Shown here one piece after another: positions 20,415 through 28,649 of a stretch of DNA of 64,000 nucleotides. The notes beneath the pieces are model-generated. The model saw nothing but the letters and a program-made list of their open reading frames with translations, did not search any database and had not been told where the DNA came from. This stretch comes from Actinomycetes bacterium. GTDB taxonomy: Bacteria; Actinomycetota; Acidimicrobiia; Acidimicrobiales; Acidimicrobilacustridaceae. Location: NCBI GenBank assembly GCA_029782145.1, contig JAKOVH010000023.1, positions 1 to 64,000 on the forward strand. Reading direction: 5' to 3'. The translations under genes and the position numbers were made by a program. Within the stretch, counting starts at the first letter, position 1. Each line of letters begins with the position of its first letter.

Positions 20415-20440
20415 CGACGCCCGGCTCCGGCCGGGCGTCG
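20415..20440. terminator. Hairpin between convergent NlpC/P60 and response regulator genes
   Basis: Perfect 11-nt arms (CGACGCCCGGC and its complement) flank TCCG in the 79-bp convergent gap. It probably ends transcripts from both sides. Confidence 0.55.
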
Positions 20441-20455
20441 CCGCGACCGGGCGGG

Positions 20456-21115
20456 TCAGCGCCGGAAGCGGTAGCCGGCGCCGCGGACGGTCTCGATGGC
20501 GTCGGGGCCCAGCTTGCGGCGCAGGTAGCCGACGTAGACGTCGACGACGTTCGACGCGCCGTCGAAGTCGTAGCCCCACACCCGGCTCAGCAGCTGCTCG
20601 CGCGACAGCACGTGCCCGGCGTTGGCCATGAGCTGCTCGGCGAGGGCGAACTCGCGGGCGGACAGGGCCACCTCGCGGCCCTCGACCACCGCCACCCTCG
20701 ACCTGAGGTCGAGGTCGATCCCTGACGCCTGCAGCCGGTCGGGGGCCGGCTGACCCTGCGGCCGCAGCCGGGCCCGCACCCGGGCCAGCAGCTCGTCGAA
20801 GCGGAACGGCTTGACGACGTAGTCGTCGGCACCCAGCTCGAAGCCCCGCACGGTCGCGTCGAGCTCGTCCTGGGCGGTCAGCACGATGATGGGCAGCCGG
20901 TCGCCGCGCTGGCGGACCCGCCGGATGACCTCGAACCCGTCGCAGCGCGGCAGGCCGAGGTCGAGGATCACGAGGTCGAAGTCGTCGTCGCGCGCCATCG
21001 CCGCGGCGCTGTCGCCGTCGTGGGCGGCGAGGGTCGTGAAGCCGTGGCGGCGCAGCCCCTTCTCGACGAACGCGGTGATGCGCTCCTCGTCGTCGACCAC
21101 CAGCACGCGGTTCAC
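20456..21115 (-). CDS. OmpR/PhoB-family response regulator
   Basis: A 219-aa regulator. The receiver domain (1-120) has the acidic pair VVDDEE, phosphoacceptor Asp52 in VILDLGLPRCDG, the LTAQDE threonine region and the KPF lysine. The winged-helix DNA-binding domain (~130-219) has EFALAEQLMANAGHVLSREQL and ends with VRGAGYRFR. The GTG start at 21115 overlaps the kinase stop (GTGA), so kinase and regulator are translationally coupled. Its likely targets include its own operon and the divergent secreted-protein gene, where 11-bp direct repeats lie. Confidence 0.9.
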   Translation of the reverse strand: MNRVLVVDDEERITAFVEKGLRRHGFTTLAAHDGDSAAAMARDDDFDLVILDLGLPRCDGFEVIRRVRQRGDRLPIIVLTAQDELDATVRGFELGADDYVVKPFRFDELLARVRARLRPQGQPAPDRLQASGIDLDLRSRVAVVEGREVALSAREFALAEQLMANAGHVLSREQLLSRVWGYDFDGASNVVDVYVGYLRRKLGPDAIETVRGAGYRFRR

Positions 21116-22509
21116 GGCGTGCCGCCCGCGACCGGCAACCGGATGGCCACCCGGGCACCGCGGCCCGGGGTCGTCTCGACGTCGACGTCGCCGCCGTGGG
21201 CCCGGGCGATGGCCGCCACGATGGGCAGCCCCAAGCCGGTGCCGCCGGGGCGATGGCGGCCCCGGGGCCCGGTGCGGTCGAAGAGGTGGGGCACGTCGTC
21301 GGGGTAGAAGCCGGGGCCCTCGTCGCGCACGAACAGCTCGACCACGCCGTCGCGGCGTGCCGCGCCGAGCTCGACGCTGTCGCCCTCGGCGGTCACCTGC
21401 ACGGCGTTCTCGACCAGGTCGAGGACGGCCTCGGTGAGCCGGTGCCGGTCGGCACGCACTCGGGTGCCCGGCGCAGTGACGACGACCCAGCGCCGGTCGG
21501 CGACCGCCTCGGCCTTGCGGCCCAGCTCCGCCACCAGCTCCGAGGCGTCGAGCTCCTCGAGCTCGAGGAAGTCCGGGCGTTCGGCCCGTGCCAGCGTGCG
21601 CAGCTCGCCGACAAGGCGGTCCATGCGGTCGAGCTCGTCGAGCACGAGGGCGACGTCCGCGGCGCGCGCCTCCGGGTCGTCGTCGAGCAGCTCGACATGG
21701 CCCCGCACGATCGTGATGGGCGTGCGCAGCTGGTGGCCGGCATCGTCGAGGAACTGCTTCTGGCTGTCGAAGGCGACCCGGAGCCGGTCGAGCATCCCGT
21801 TGAGGGACCGGCCCAACGTGGCGACCTCGTCGGTGCCCTCGACCGGGATGCGGGCATCGAGGTCGGTGCCGGAGGTGACGGAGCGGGCGGCCACGGCCAG
21901 GTCGTGCAGCGGTGCCAGCGCCCGGCCGGCCGCGCCCCACGCCAGCAGCGACGCGCCGACCAGCACGAGCAGGGTGACGGCGGCGACGGTGGCCACCGTG
22001 CCGTCGAGGGCCGCCTGCTCGTCGGCGAGGAACTCGGCGGTGACGAGCACTCCGAGCACCCGGCCGCCGCTCGTGACCGGCACGGCCAGCCAGCGCATCG
22101 GCCCCACGGGCGTCCGGGTCTGGCCCGAGCGGGTGTCGGAGGCCGCCGCCCACTCGGGGGCCTGCTCGAGGTCCTGGAGCGCCACCGGGGCGCCGGCCGA
22201 GCTGGCGAACGGCCGGCCGTCGACGATGGCGAGATACGCCTGGTCCGCTCGGGCCGGCCGGGCCCGCAGGTAAGCGTCGAAGACCGCTCCGAGGCTCGCG
22301 TCGTCGGTGGGCGTGCCCTCGGCGGGACCGAGCCGTTCCCGCAGCGCCTCGGCGGCCACGGCGAGGTCACGATCGGCCCGGTCCTCCATCCGGGCGGTCC
22401 CCACGCGGTGCAGCACCAGCACCGAGACCAGCTCTGCGCCGACCAGCAGCACCAGGAACGAGGCGACCACGCGGCCGCGGATGCCGAGCCGTCGCCGACC
22501 GGGCGCCAT
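21112..22509 (-). CDS. Membrane sensor histidine kinase
   Basis: A 465-aa two-transmembrane kinase. TM1 (~10-32) contains VVASFLVLLVGAELVSVLVL, an extracytoplasmic sensor covers ~33-165, TM2 (TVATVAAVTLLVLVGASLLA) follows, then a HAMP region. The dimerisation/phosphoacceptor helix DDAGHQLRTPITI carries His259. The ATPase has an N-box ENAV, DEGPGF, and GTGLGLPIV. The ATG at 22509 follows the stop of the small envelope gene by 2 bp. It forms a three-gene unit with that protein and the response regulator. The ligand is unknown; the prolonged sensor domain suggests an envelope signal. Confidence 0.9.
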   Translation of the reverse strand: MAPGRRRLGIRGRVVASFLVLLVGAELVSVLVLHRVGTARMEDRADRDLAVAAEALRERLGPAEGTPTDDASLGAVFDAYLRARPARADQAYLAIVDGRPFASSAGAPVALQDLEQAPEWAAASDTRSGQTRTPVGPMRWLAVPVTSGGRVLGVLVTAEFLADEQAALDGTVATVAAVTLLVLVGASLLAWGAAGRALAPLHDLAVAARSVTSGTDLDARIPVEGTDEVATLGRSLNGMLDRLRVAFDSQKQFLDDAGHQLRTPITIVRGHVELLDDDPEARAADVALVLDELDRMDRLVGELRTLARAERPDFLELEELDASELVAELGRKAEAVADRRWVVVTAPGTRVRADRHRLTEAVLDLVENAVQVTAEGDSVELGAARRDGVVELFVRDEGPGFYPDDVPHLFDRTGPRGRHRPGGTGLGLPIVAAIARAHGGDVDVETTPGRGARVAIRLPVAGGTP

Positions 22510-22511
22510 GC

Positions 22512-23042
22512 TCAGCGCCCCACTGCGACGGGCGCCACGGTGCCGGAGCCCCCGTCGGGTGAGGGCTGCAGCGCAGGCAGCCCGACCGGCCCGCCGGGCA
22601 GCGTGAGCCCCGGAAGCGACAGCGGCGGCGCCTCGAGGACCGTCACCGACGTGGCGGGCGGGCCGGTCACGTCGCCGGCCACGGGCAGGGTCGAGGGCAC
22701 GATCGACGACACGACGCCGGCGACGGGCGCCGACGGCGCTTCGCCCGCCCCGGCCGGGCCGGCTGCCGTGGCGCCCGCGCCGGGTGCCCCGGCCACGTCG
22801 TCGGCGCCCGGCCCGGCCGGGGCCTCGGTGCCCGGGGTGCCGCCCGTGGTGCCGACGGGCACGACGCGCTGGGGCTCGACGAGGTGGAAGTCCGAGCCGC
22901 TTCCGGCGCGAGGGGGGCGGGCGAGGTCGATGGGCGGCGGCGTGGTGAGGTCGCCGAGGCGCAGCCCGGACACGGTGAGGCCAGCGGCGAGCCCCAGCAC
23001 GCCGATGGCGGCGCCCCAACGCGCCGCCGCGAGACGGTGCAT
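22512..23042 (-). CDS. Pro/Gly/Ala-rich single-TM envelope protein
   Basis: A 176-aa protein with one hydrophobic N-terminal segment (AAIGVLGLAAGLTVSGL) acting as a signal anchor, then a low-complexity Pro/Gly/Ala/Val tail. I recognise no domain. Its C-terminus (LPGLTLPGGPVGLP) resembles the LPSGG repeats of the divergent secreted protein at 23223. It is the first gene of the kinase/regulator operon; its TGA is 2 bp from the kinase ATG. It may be a partner or modulator of the kinase; this is inference from position. Confidence 0.7.
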   Translation of the reverse strand: MHRLAAARWGAAIGVLGLAAGLTVSGLRLGDLTTPPPIDLARPPRAGSGSDFHLVEPQRVVPVGTTGGTPGTEAPAGPGADDVAGAPGAGATAAGPAGAGEAPSAPVAGVVSSIVPSTLPVAGDVTGPPATSVTVLEAPPLSLPGLTLPGGPVGLPALQPSPDGGSGTVAPVAVGR

Positions 23043-23138
23043 TCCAGCCTCCCCGTTGGGCCTGGGTGTCCGTGCAGCGCCATGAAGCTAGCGGACGGGG
23101 CCGAGAACGCGCACGATGGCCACGCGACCGCGTGGAGA

Positions 23139-23184
23139 GATGAGAGGTTCCTCATCGCCGCTTCATCGCCGTCTCACGTGCGGT
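23139..23184. promoter_or_regulatory. Candidate response-regulator operator (11-bp direct repeats)
   Basis: In the 180-bp divergent gap, TCATCGCCG occurs at 23152 and again exactly 11 bp later at 23163. A weaker third unit (TCACGTGCG) starts at 23174. OmpR/PhoB-family regulators bind 11-bp spaced direct repeats. An overlapping inverted repeat GATGAG-N6-CTCATC lies at 23139-23156. The site is about 50 bp upstream of the secreted-protein GTG. Confidence 0.5.
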
Positions 23185-23222
23185 CCCCAGCATGCGCCCC
23201 GTCCCGACCCGAGGAGGCGCAC

Positions 23223-24335
23223 GTGAACCCATCCACCCATCTCCGGCGGCCACGCCGGAGTATCGCCCGCACCGCCGCCGTCGTCGGCGGCGCGTCGCTG
23301 CTCGTCGGCGCGGCCGGCGCGGCGTGGCTCGAGAACGGCGCGTCGGCCGACCCGGCCCGCACCGACGTCGCCGCCAGCTGCTCCATCGCCGGCGGCTCGA
23401 CGGACGTCACCGTGCCGATGACGGTCGACGACGCGGTCGACCCCATCGCCCCGGGCGCTCGGGAGACGCTCACCATCCAGCAGGGCCTCCCGTCGCTGCC
23501 CGTGGAGGTGACCATCGACAAGGTCACGGTCACCACGCCGATCCCGGCGCAGATCGCCTCCACCGACGCCGTGCACTTCACCGGCGGGAACCTCGCCGGC
23601 TCCTACGCGGTCGAGGGCTCGAACCTCGTGCTGACCTACACCGGCCCGCAGTCGTCGAGCAAGGCGCAGTTCCCCACGGTGACCGTCGAGCAGACCGTGG
23701 CGTCCGGTGCGAGCGGGACGATCGAGTGGAAGGTGTGGTCCCGCATGGTCGCCGACACCAGCTTCGGGAGCGCCACCTGCACGCCCAAGCAGCCCGGCGC
23801 CGTGCTGAACACCACCACCATCACGGGTGGCAGCCCGGGCACGACCCCCGGCGCCAGCGGGCCCGGCGGGTCGAGCACGAGCGGCTCGACGCCCACCACC
23901 GCGCCCGCGGACGCCGGCCAGGGCGCCACGTCGACCACCACCCCGGCGGTCACCGGCGGCAGCGGTCCGGCGCCCGCTCCGGCGCCGGCCCCGCAGGTGG
24001 AGGCGTGCGTCGAGGTGGCCGCCACCGGCGTGCCGCCCCTGCCCGTCTCGTGCCCCATCACCCTGCCACCGAGCGCGGGCGGCCTGCCCGTGCCCGCCGG
24101 CGGCCTGCCGAGCGGTGGCGTGCCCGGCCTGCCGAGCGGTGGTCTGCCGAGCGGTGGCGTGCCCGGCCTGCCGAGCGGTGGTCTGCCGAGTGGGGGTCTG
24201 CCGAGCGGTGGTCTGCCCAGCGGCGGTCTGCCCAGCGGCGGCGTGCCCGGCCTGCCCAGCGGCGCCGGAGGGGTGCCCGCACCGGGCGCCGCCTCGGCCG
24301 GCGTCTCAGCCTCGGCGCAGGCCTCGGTCGGGTGA
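23223..24335 (+). CDS. Secreted protein with LPSGG/VPG C-terminal repeats
   Basis: A 370-aa protein beginning at a GTG with GAGGAGG just upstream. Residues ~10-45 form a signal peptide. Residues ~50-190 look like a compact beta-sandwich with one Cys near each end (AASCSIAGG and SATCTPK). A Thr/Ser/Gly/Pro-rich linker follows, then a short Cys-pair segment (VEACVEVAA ... PVSCPI). The C-terminal ~60 residues are tandem LPSGG units, some followed by VPG. I know of no named family. It is divergent from the two-component operon and probably controlled by it. No LPxTG sorting signal or terminal TM is visible, so it is likely released or noncovalently bound. Confidence 0.75.
   Translation: MNPSTHLRRPRRSIARTAAVVGGASLLVGAAGAAWLENGASADPARTDVAASCSIAGGSTDVTVPMTVDDAVDPIAPGARETLTIQQGLPSLPVEVTIDKVTVTTPIPAQIASTDAVHFTGGNLAGSYAVEGSNLVLTYTGPQSSSKAQFPTVTVEQTVASGASGTIEWKVWSRMVADTSFGSATCTPKQPGAVLNTTTITGGSPGTTPGASGPGGSSTSGSTPTTAPADAGQGATSTTTPAVTGGSGPAPAPAPAPQVEACVEVAATGVPPLPVSCPITLPPSAGGLPVPAGGLPSGGVPGLPSGGLPSGGVPGLPSGGLPSGGLPSGGLPSGGLPSGGVPGLPSGAGGVPAPGAASAGVSASAQASVG
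24105..24263 (+). repeat. In-frame minisatellite encoding LPSGG units
   Basis: About 159 bp of tandem 15- and 24-nt units (CTGCCGAGCGGTGGT-like) encode eight LPSGG copies and a ninth LPSG. Three copies are followed by VPG. Neighbouring DNA units are nearly identical, so copy number could vary by slippage or recombination. Confidence 0.85.
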
Positions 24336-24374
24336 GCACCTGAGCCGGCCGGCCCCGGCTCTCGCTCACCTCGA

Positions 24375-24407
24375 GGACGGCCACCCCTTCCCGCGGGGTG
24401 GCCGTCC
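24375..24407. terminator. Hairpin between secreted protein and monooxygenase genes
   Basis: Perfect 13-nt arms (GGACGGCCACCCC and its complement) flank a 7-nt loop in the 109-bp convergent gap. This is the clearest factor-independent-type stem in the window, though no T-tract follows. Confidence 0.65.
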
Positions 24408-24444
24408 CGCGCTCGGGCCGCCGCGGGGCGGGGTGGCGGCCGCC

Positions 24445-26097
24445 TCAGGCCCGGACCGCCTCCGGCGTCGCCCTTGAGCCCGCGGGCCCGAGCGAGAAGC
24501 CGCGGTAGCCGTCGGCCGCCACCGAGTCGCAGACCTGACGGTAGGGGCCGACCCCGCCGATGTAGGGCATGAACACGCGCGGCTTGCCGGGCACGTTGGC
24601 CCCCATGTACCAGGAGGCGGCCCGGGGGTAGAGGGTGAAGCCGGCGAGCTCGTTGACGTGGGCGACCCAGGCGTCCTCGGCGTCGGGCTCGGCCTCGATG
24701 ACGGCGTGGCCGTGCTCCTCCATGGCAGCGAGGCAGTCCGCGATCCAGTCCACGTGCTGCTCGATGGAGACCATCATGTTCGTCATCACCGACGGGCTGC
24801 CGGGCCCGGTGATCATGAACAGGTTGGGGAAGCCGGCCGTGGCCAGGCCCAGGTACGTCCGCGGGCCGGCCGACCACTTGTCGCGCAGGAGCACCCCGCC
24901 GGCACCGACGATGTCGGGCCGCAGGAGGGCCCCGGTCATGGCGTCGAAGCCGGTGGCGAACACCAGGGCGTCGAGCTCGTGGACCTTCTCGGTGGTGCGC
25001 ACCCCCTCGGGGACGATCTGCTCGATCGGGGTCTCCTGCAGATCGACGAGGGTCACGTTCGCCCGGTTGAACGTGGCGTAGTAGCCGGTGTCGAGGCAGA
25101 CCCGCTTGGTGCCGAAGGGGTAGCTCGTCGGCACCAGCTTCTCGGCCACCGCCGGGTCGTCGACGATGTCGCGGATGCGGTCGTGGACGAACTCGGCCAC
25201 CTTGGCGTTGGCGTCGGCGTCGACCATCACGTCGTTGTACGACGAGAGCAGGCCGAACAACGTGCCGGCCTCCCACCGCTCGCGCAGGAGCTGCTCCCGC
25301 TCCTCGTCCCCGACGTCGAGGGCCGACGCCTCCGGCGCCGGGATGACCACGCCTCCGTGCGTCTCGGTCCGCGCCAGCTCCCGATGCCGGCGGTAGTCGG
25401 CCTTGCGGGCCGCGACGAAGCCGGGGTCGAGCGGTGCGTTCCGAGCCGGCTGCGCGTAGTTCGGCGTGCGCTGGAACACGACCAGCTCCGAGGCCTGCTC
25501 GGCGATGAGGGGGATCGACTGGATGCCCGACGACCCGGTGCCGATCACGCCCACCCGCAGCCCGGTGAAGTCGACCCCGTCGTGGGGCCACTCGCCGGTG
25601 TGGTACTCCGGCCCGGCGAAGGAGTCGATGCCGTCGATCTCGGGCCGCTTGGCGGCCGACAGGCAGCCCACGGCCATGATGCAGAAGCGGGCCGAGAGGC
25701 GCTGGCCCCGGTCGGTGGTGACGAGCCAGCGGCCCGGGTCGGTCTGCCAGACGGCGCTCGTGACCCGGGTGCCGAACTGGATGTCGCGCCGCAGGTCGTA
25801 GCGATCGGCGACGTGGTTGGCGTAGGCGAGGATCTCGGGCTGGGTGGCGTAGCGCTCGCTCCACTCCCACTCCTGCTCGAGGTCGGGGTCGAACGAGTAG
25901 GAGTAGTCCATCGACTCGATGTCGCACCGGGCGCCGGGATAGCGGTTCCACCACCACGTGCCGCCCACGTCGGAGGCGGCGTCGAACACCTGGGTGTCGT
26001 AGCCGAGCCGGCGGAGGCGGTGGAGCATGTAGAGCCCGGAGAAGCCGGCGCCGACGACGACGGCGTCGAGCTGGCGGACGGGGTCGGTGCTGTCCAT
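24445..26097 (-). CDS. Baeyer-Villiger-type flavin monooxygenase
   Basis: A 550-aa FAD/NADPH monooxygenase. It shows the FAD Rossmann motif VVGAGFSGLYMLHRLR, the GGTWWWNRYPGARCD block, the Baeyer-Villiger fingerprint FAGPEYHTGEWP (FxGxxxHTxxWP), and the NADPH motif GVIGTGSSGIQ. These enzymes insert oxygen next to ketones, giving esters or lactones. The ATG at 26097 follows GGGAG and begins just before the FAD motif. The gene diverges from a P450 and lies near an SDR, an aldolase and a GMC oxidoreductase, consistent with oxidation of cyclic or steroid-like ketones; the substrate is not determinable. Confidence 0.9.
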   Translation of the reverse strand: MDSTDPVRQLDAVVVGAGFSGLYMLHRLRRLGYDTQVFDAASDVGGTWWWNRYPGARCDIESMDYSYSFDPDLEQEWEWSERYATQPEILAYANHVADRYDLRRDIQFGTRVTSAVWQTDPGRWLVTTDRGQRLSARFCIMAVGCLSAAKRPEIDGIDSFAGPEYHTGEWPHDGVDFTGLRVGVIGTGSSGIQSIPLIAEQASELVVFQRTPNYAQPARNAPLDPGFVAARKADYRRHRELARTETHGGVVIPAPEASALDVGDEEREQLLRERWEAGTLFGLLSSYNDVMVDADANAKVAEFVHDRIRDIVDDPAVAEKLVPTSYPFGTKRVCLDTGYYATFNRANVTLVDLQETPIEQIVPEGVRTTEKVHELDALVFATGFDAMTGALLRPDIVGAGGVLLRDKWSAGPRTYLGLATAGFPNLFMITGPGSPSVMTNMMVSIEQHVDWIADCLAAMEEHGHAVIEAEPDAEDAWVAHVNELAGFTLYPRAASWYMGANVPGKPRVFMPYIGGVGPYRQVCDSVAADGYRGFSLGPAGSRATPEAVRA

Positions 26098-26249
26098 GTC
26101 GCGTCTCCCGGGGGTGCGGAGGCACCAGCCAACCGCCCGCACCTCGGGGGCGCAAGCGGCCGAAGGTCCTCATCCGGAGCCGGGGCCGCCCTCGCCGCCG
26201 CGCGACAATCGGCTCGCCGAGCCGTGCGTGGCCACGACCAGGGGGAGAC

Positions 26250-27458
26250 ATGACCACCGCCGACGCGCCGACGATCAACCTGCTCGACCCGCAGTTCTAC
26301 GTCGACCCCTTCCCGGCCTACCGCTGGCTGCGCGACAACGACCCCGTCCACTGGGATCCGGTCCACCGGATCTGGGGCGTGTCTCGCTACGACGACGTCG
26401 TCGCCGTGGAGAAGGACACCGGCCTGTACTCGTCGTTGTGGGGCTCCCGCCCGGCCACCGACCAGCTCTCGGACACGTCGATGATCAACAAGGACGACCC
26501 CGAGCACCAGCGCCAGCGGATGCTCGTGGCCCGGCAGTTCACGCCCCGGGCCGTGAAGCAGCTCGAAGGCGAGCTGCGGGCCGTCGTCACCGAGCTCGTC
26601 GACGCCGTCGCCGCCGACGGCACCTGCGAGGCCATCGGGGCGCTGGCCTCCCCGCTGCCCGCCATCGTCATCGGCGACAAGCTGGGCTACCCCCGCGAGC
26701 TGTGGCCGAAGGTGCGCGAGTGGTCCGAGGTCACCATGCACGAGTCGGGCCAGAACCCGCCCGACGGCACGCCGCAGCAGCAGAGCGAGCGCATGATCTC
26801 GGCGATGCTCGACTTCGCCGCGGTCACCATGGAGCTGATCGCCGAACGGCGCCGCCAGCCGCGGTCCGACCTCATCTCGCGGTGGGCGACCACCGAGGTC
26901 GACGGGCGCCGGTGGACCGACGAGGAGATCCTGTCCGAGACCATCCTGTTGCTCGACGGCGGCGCGGAGACGACCCGCACCGTGATCGGCTCGATCATCC
27001 GCGAGCTGGCCCTGCAGCCCGACCAGCGCCAGATCCTGCTCGACCGGCCCGAGGTGCTCGCGGCCACGGCCGTGGAGGAGTTCATCCGCTGGGTCACGCC
27101 CATCTCGAACATGCGGCGCACCGTCACCCGCGACCACACCTTCCACGGCAAGGAGCTGCACGAAGGCGACCAGGTGCTGCTCATGTACGGCTCGGCGAAC
27201 CGCGACGAGCGCGCCTTCGACGACCCCGACCGCTTCGACGTCACCCGGGCCCACAACCACCACGTGGCGTTCGGCTTCGGCACCCACTTCTGCCTGGGCT
27301 CGTCGCTGGCCCGCATCGAGATCCGGGTGATGTTCGAGGAGCTGCTGCGGCGGATCCCCGACTGGCGGCTGGTGCCGGGCACCGAGCCCAAGGTCCTGGG
27401 CGGCACCTTCACGCGGGCCTACGACGAGGTGCACATCGAGTTCACGCCCGAGCGCTGA
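26250..27458 (+). CDS. Cytochrome P450
   Basis: A 402-aa soluble bacterial P450. The I-helix oxygen-activation segment is LLDGGAETTRTV. The K-helix ExxR is EEFIR. The heme loop FGFGTHFCLGSSLAR carries the thiolate ligand Cys348. GGGGGAG precedes the ATG. It diverges from the Baeyer-Villiger enzyme with 152 bp between, and the phosphotransferase gene starts 1 bp after its stop. Redox partners (ferredoxin and reductase) are not nearby. A second P450 at 39314 has a very similar layout. Confidence 0.92.
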   Translation: MTTADAPTINLLDPQFYVDPFPAYRWLRDNDPVHWDPVHRIWGVSRYDDVVAVEKDTGLYSSLWGSRPATDQLSDTSMINKDDPEHQRQRMLVARQFTPRAVKQLEGELRAVVTELVDAVAADGTCEAIGALASPLPAIVIGDKLGYPRELWPKVREWSEVTMHESGQNPPDGTPQQQSERMISAMLDFAAVTMELIAERRRQPRSDLISRWATTEVDGRRWTDEEILSETILLLDGGAETTRTVIGSIIRELALQPDQRQILLDRPEVLAATAVEEFIRWVTPISNMRRTVTRDHTFHGKELHEGDQVLLMYGSANRDERAFDDPDRFDVTRAHNHHVAFGFGTHFCLGSSLARIEIRVMFEELLRRIPDWRLVPGTEPKVLGGTFTRAYDEVHIEFTPER

Positions 27459-27459
27459 C

Positions 27460-28554
27460 GTGGAGCGCGGCTACCCGACGACCTTCGACGAGCTCGACGC
27501 CCCCTGGTTGACCGCCGCGCTCGCCGGGCGCCATCCCGGGGTGGTGGTGCAGGCCGTCGAGGTCATCGACCGCCACGACCTCACCAACGCCCACGCCCGC
27601 CTGGCGCTGCGCTACGCCGACGCCGAGGCGGCGCGGTCGTCAGGCGCCCCTGACACCGCCTTCGCCAAGCTGGCGCCCACCGACGAGCGGCGCTCGGCGA
27701 TCCTGGCCACCGGCATGGGCCAGCGCGAGGCGCTCTTCTACGCCACCCTCGCCTCGTCGCTCGACCTGCGGGTGCCCGTGCCCCACGTCGCCCGCCACGA
27801 CGACGAGACCGGCCTGTTCGTGCTCGTGCTGGAGGACCTCGTCGCCGCCGGGTGCGCGGTCTCCGACGGCACCTGGGGGATGCCGGTCGACGCCGTGGCG
27901 GCCGCGCTCGAGGAGCTGGCAGCGGTGCACGCTCGCTTCGCCGACCCCGCCGTGCGGGCGGCCGAGGCGCCCTGGGTGGCGGTCCTCGGCCCCGGCGGCG
28001 ACTACGGCAAGGTCATGCTGCGCTACGGCATCGAGCACCACCGCGACCGCCTCACCGACGCCTTCGTCGACGTGGCCGGTGTCTACTGCGAGCGCACCGC
28101 GGAGCTCCACGCCCTGTGGCAGGCCGGGCCGCGCACGATGATCCACGGCGATCCTCATCTCGGCAACCTGTTCCTCGACGACGGGCGCCTCGGGTTCCTC
28201 GACTGGGGCATCGTCAACGCCGGCTCACCGCTGCGCGACGTGGGGTACCTGCTCACCATGGGCATGGACGTCGAGGCGCGTCGCGCCGCCGAAGCGGACC
28301 TGCTGCGCCTCTACGTCGCGGCGCTGGCCGCCCACGGCGGGCCGACGCTGTCGTTCGACGACGCCTGGGCGATGCACCGGGTGCAGGCGGCTTACACCGT
28401 GCCGGCCTGCTGCCAGGTGGTGACGTTCCCGGAGGGCGCGAGCGAGGCTCGGCGGGTGTTCTCCGAGGCCTTCCTGGCCCGGTGCCAGGCGTGCCTCGAC
28501 GACCTGGAGGTGCTCGACGCGCTCGCTGCACGCGGGCTGGCGCCGGCGGCGTAG
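27460..28554 (+). CDS. Aminoglycoside phosphotransferase-like kinase (APH family)
   Basis: A 364-aa protein with a kinase-like fold. The catalytic loop is MIHGDPHLGNLFLDD and the metal-binding segment is GFLDWGIV, equivalent to HGDxxxxN and the D of DFG. The GTG start is 1 bp after the P450 stop, so the two are coupled. Such APH-like genes often accompany P450 and acyl-CoA dehydrogenase genes in actinobacteria and may phosphorylate a hydroxylated catabolite. True antibiotic resistance is unlikely from this context. Confidence 0.85.
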   Translation: MERGYPTTFDELDAPWLTAALAGRHPGVVVQAVEVIDRHDLTNAHARLALRYADAEAARSSGAPDTAFAKLAPTDERRSAILATGMGQREALFYATLASSLDLRVPVPHVARHDDETGLFVLVLEDLVAAGCAVSDGTWGMPVDAVAAALEELAAVHARFADPAVRAAEAPWVAVLGPGGDYGKVMLRYGIEHHRDRLTDAFVDVAGVYCERTAELHALWQAGPRTMIHGDPHLGNLFLDDGRLGFLDWGIVNAGSPLRDVGYLLTMGMDVEARRAAEADLLRLYVAALAAHGGPTLSFDDAWAMHRVQAAYTVPACCQVVTFPEGASEARRVFSEAFLARCQACLDDLEVLDALAARGLAPAA

Positions 28555-28630
28555 CGCCCGGTCGCACCGCGACGCTCCCTGGGCCGAGCTGTCACCCCAA
28601 ACGGGGGATCCCCGGCGCCGGAGGTGCCTG

Positions 28631-28645
28631 GTAGGAGACTCCTAC
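28631..28645 (+). promoter_or_regulatory. Inverted repeat covering a ribosome-binding site
   Basis: GTAGGAG-A-CTCCTAC is a perfect 7-nt-arm dyad ending 4 nt before the ATG at 28650. The only SD-like GGAG is inside the left arm, so folding would hide it. It could equally be a protein-binding site; the loop of 1 nt would have to open by breaking end pairs. Confidence 0.4.
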
Positions 28646-28649
28646 GGAC

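Noticed and set aside
28139..28225. Aminoglycoside resistance gene (APH motifs at 27460 and 40654).
   Set aside because: The kinase-fold motifs are shared by many metabolic kinases, and both genes sit among P450 and hydrolase genes, not with resistance or mobile genes.
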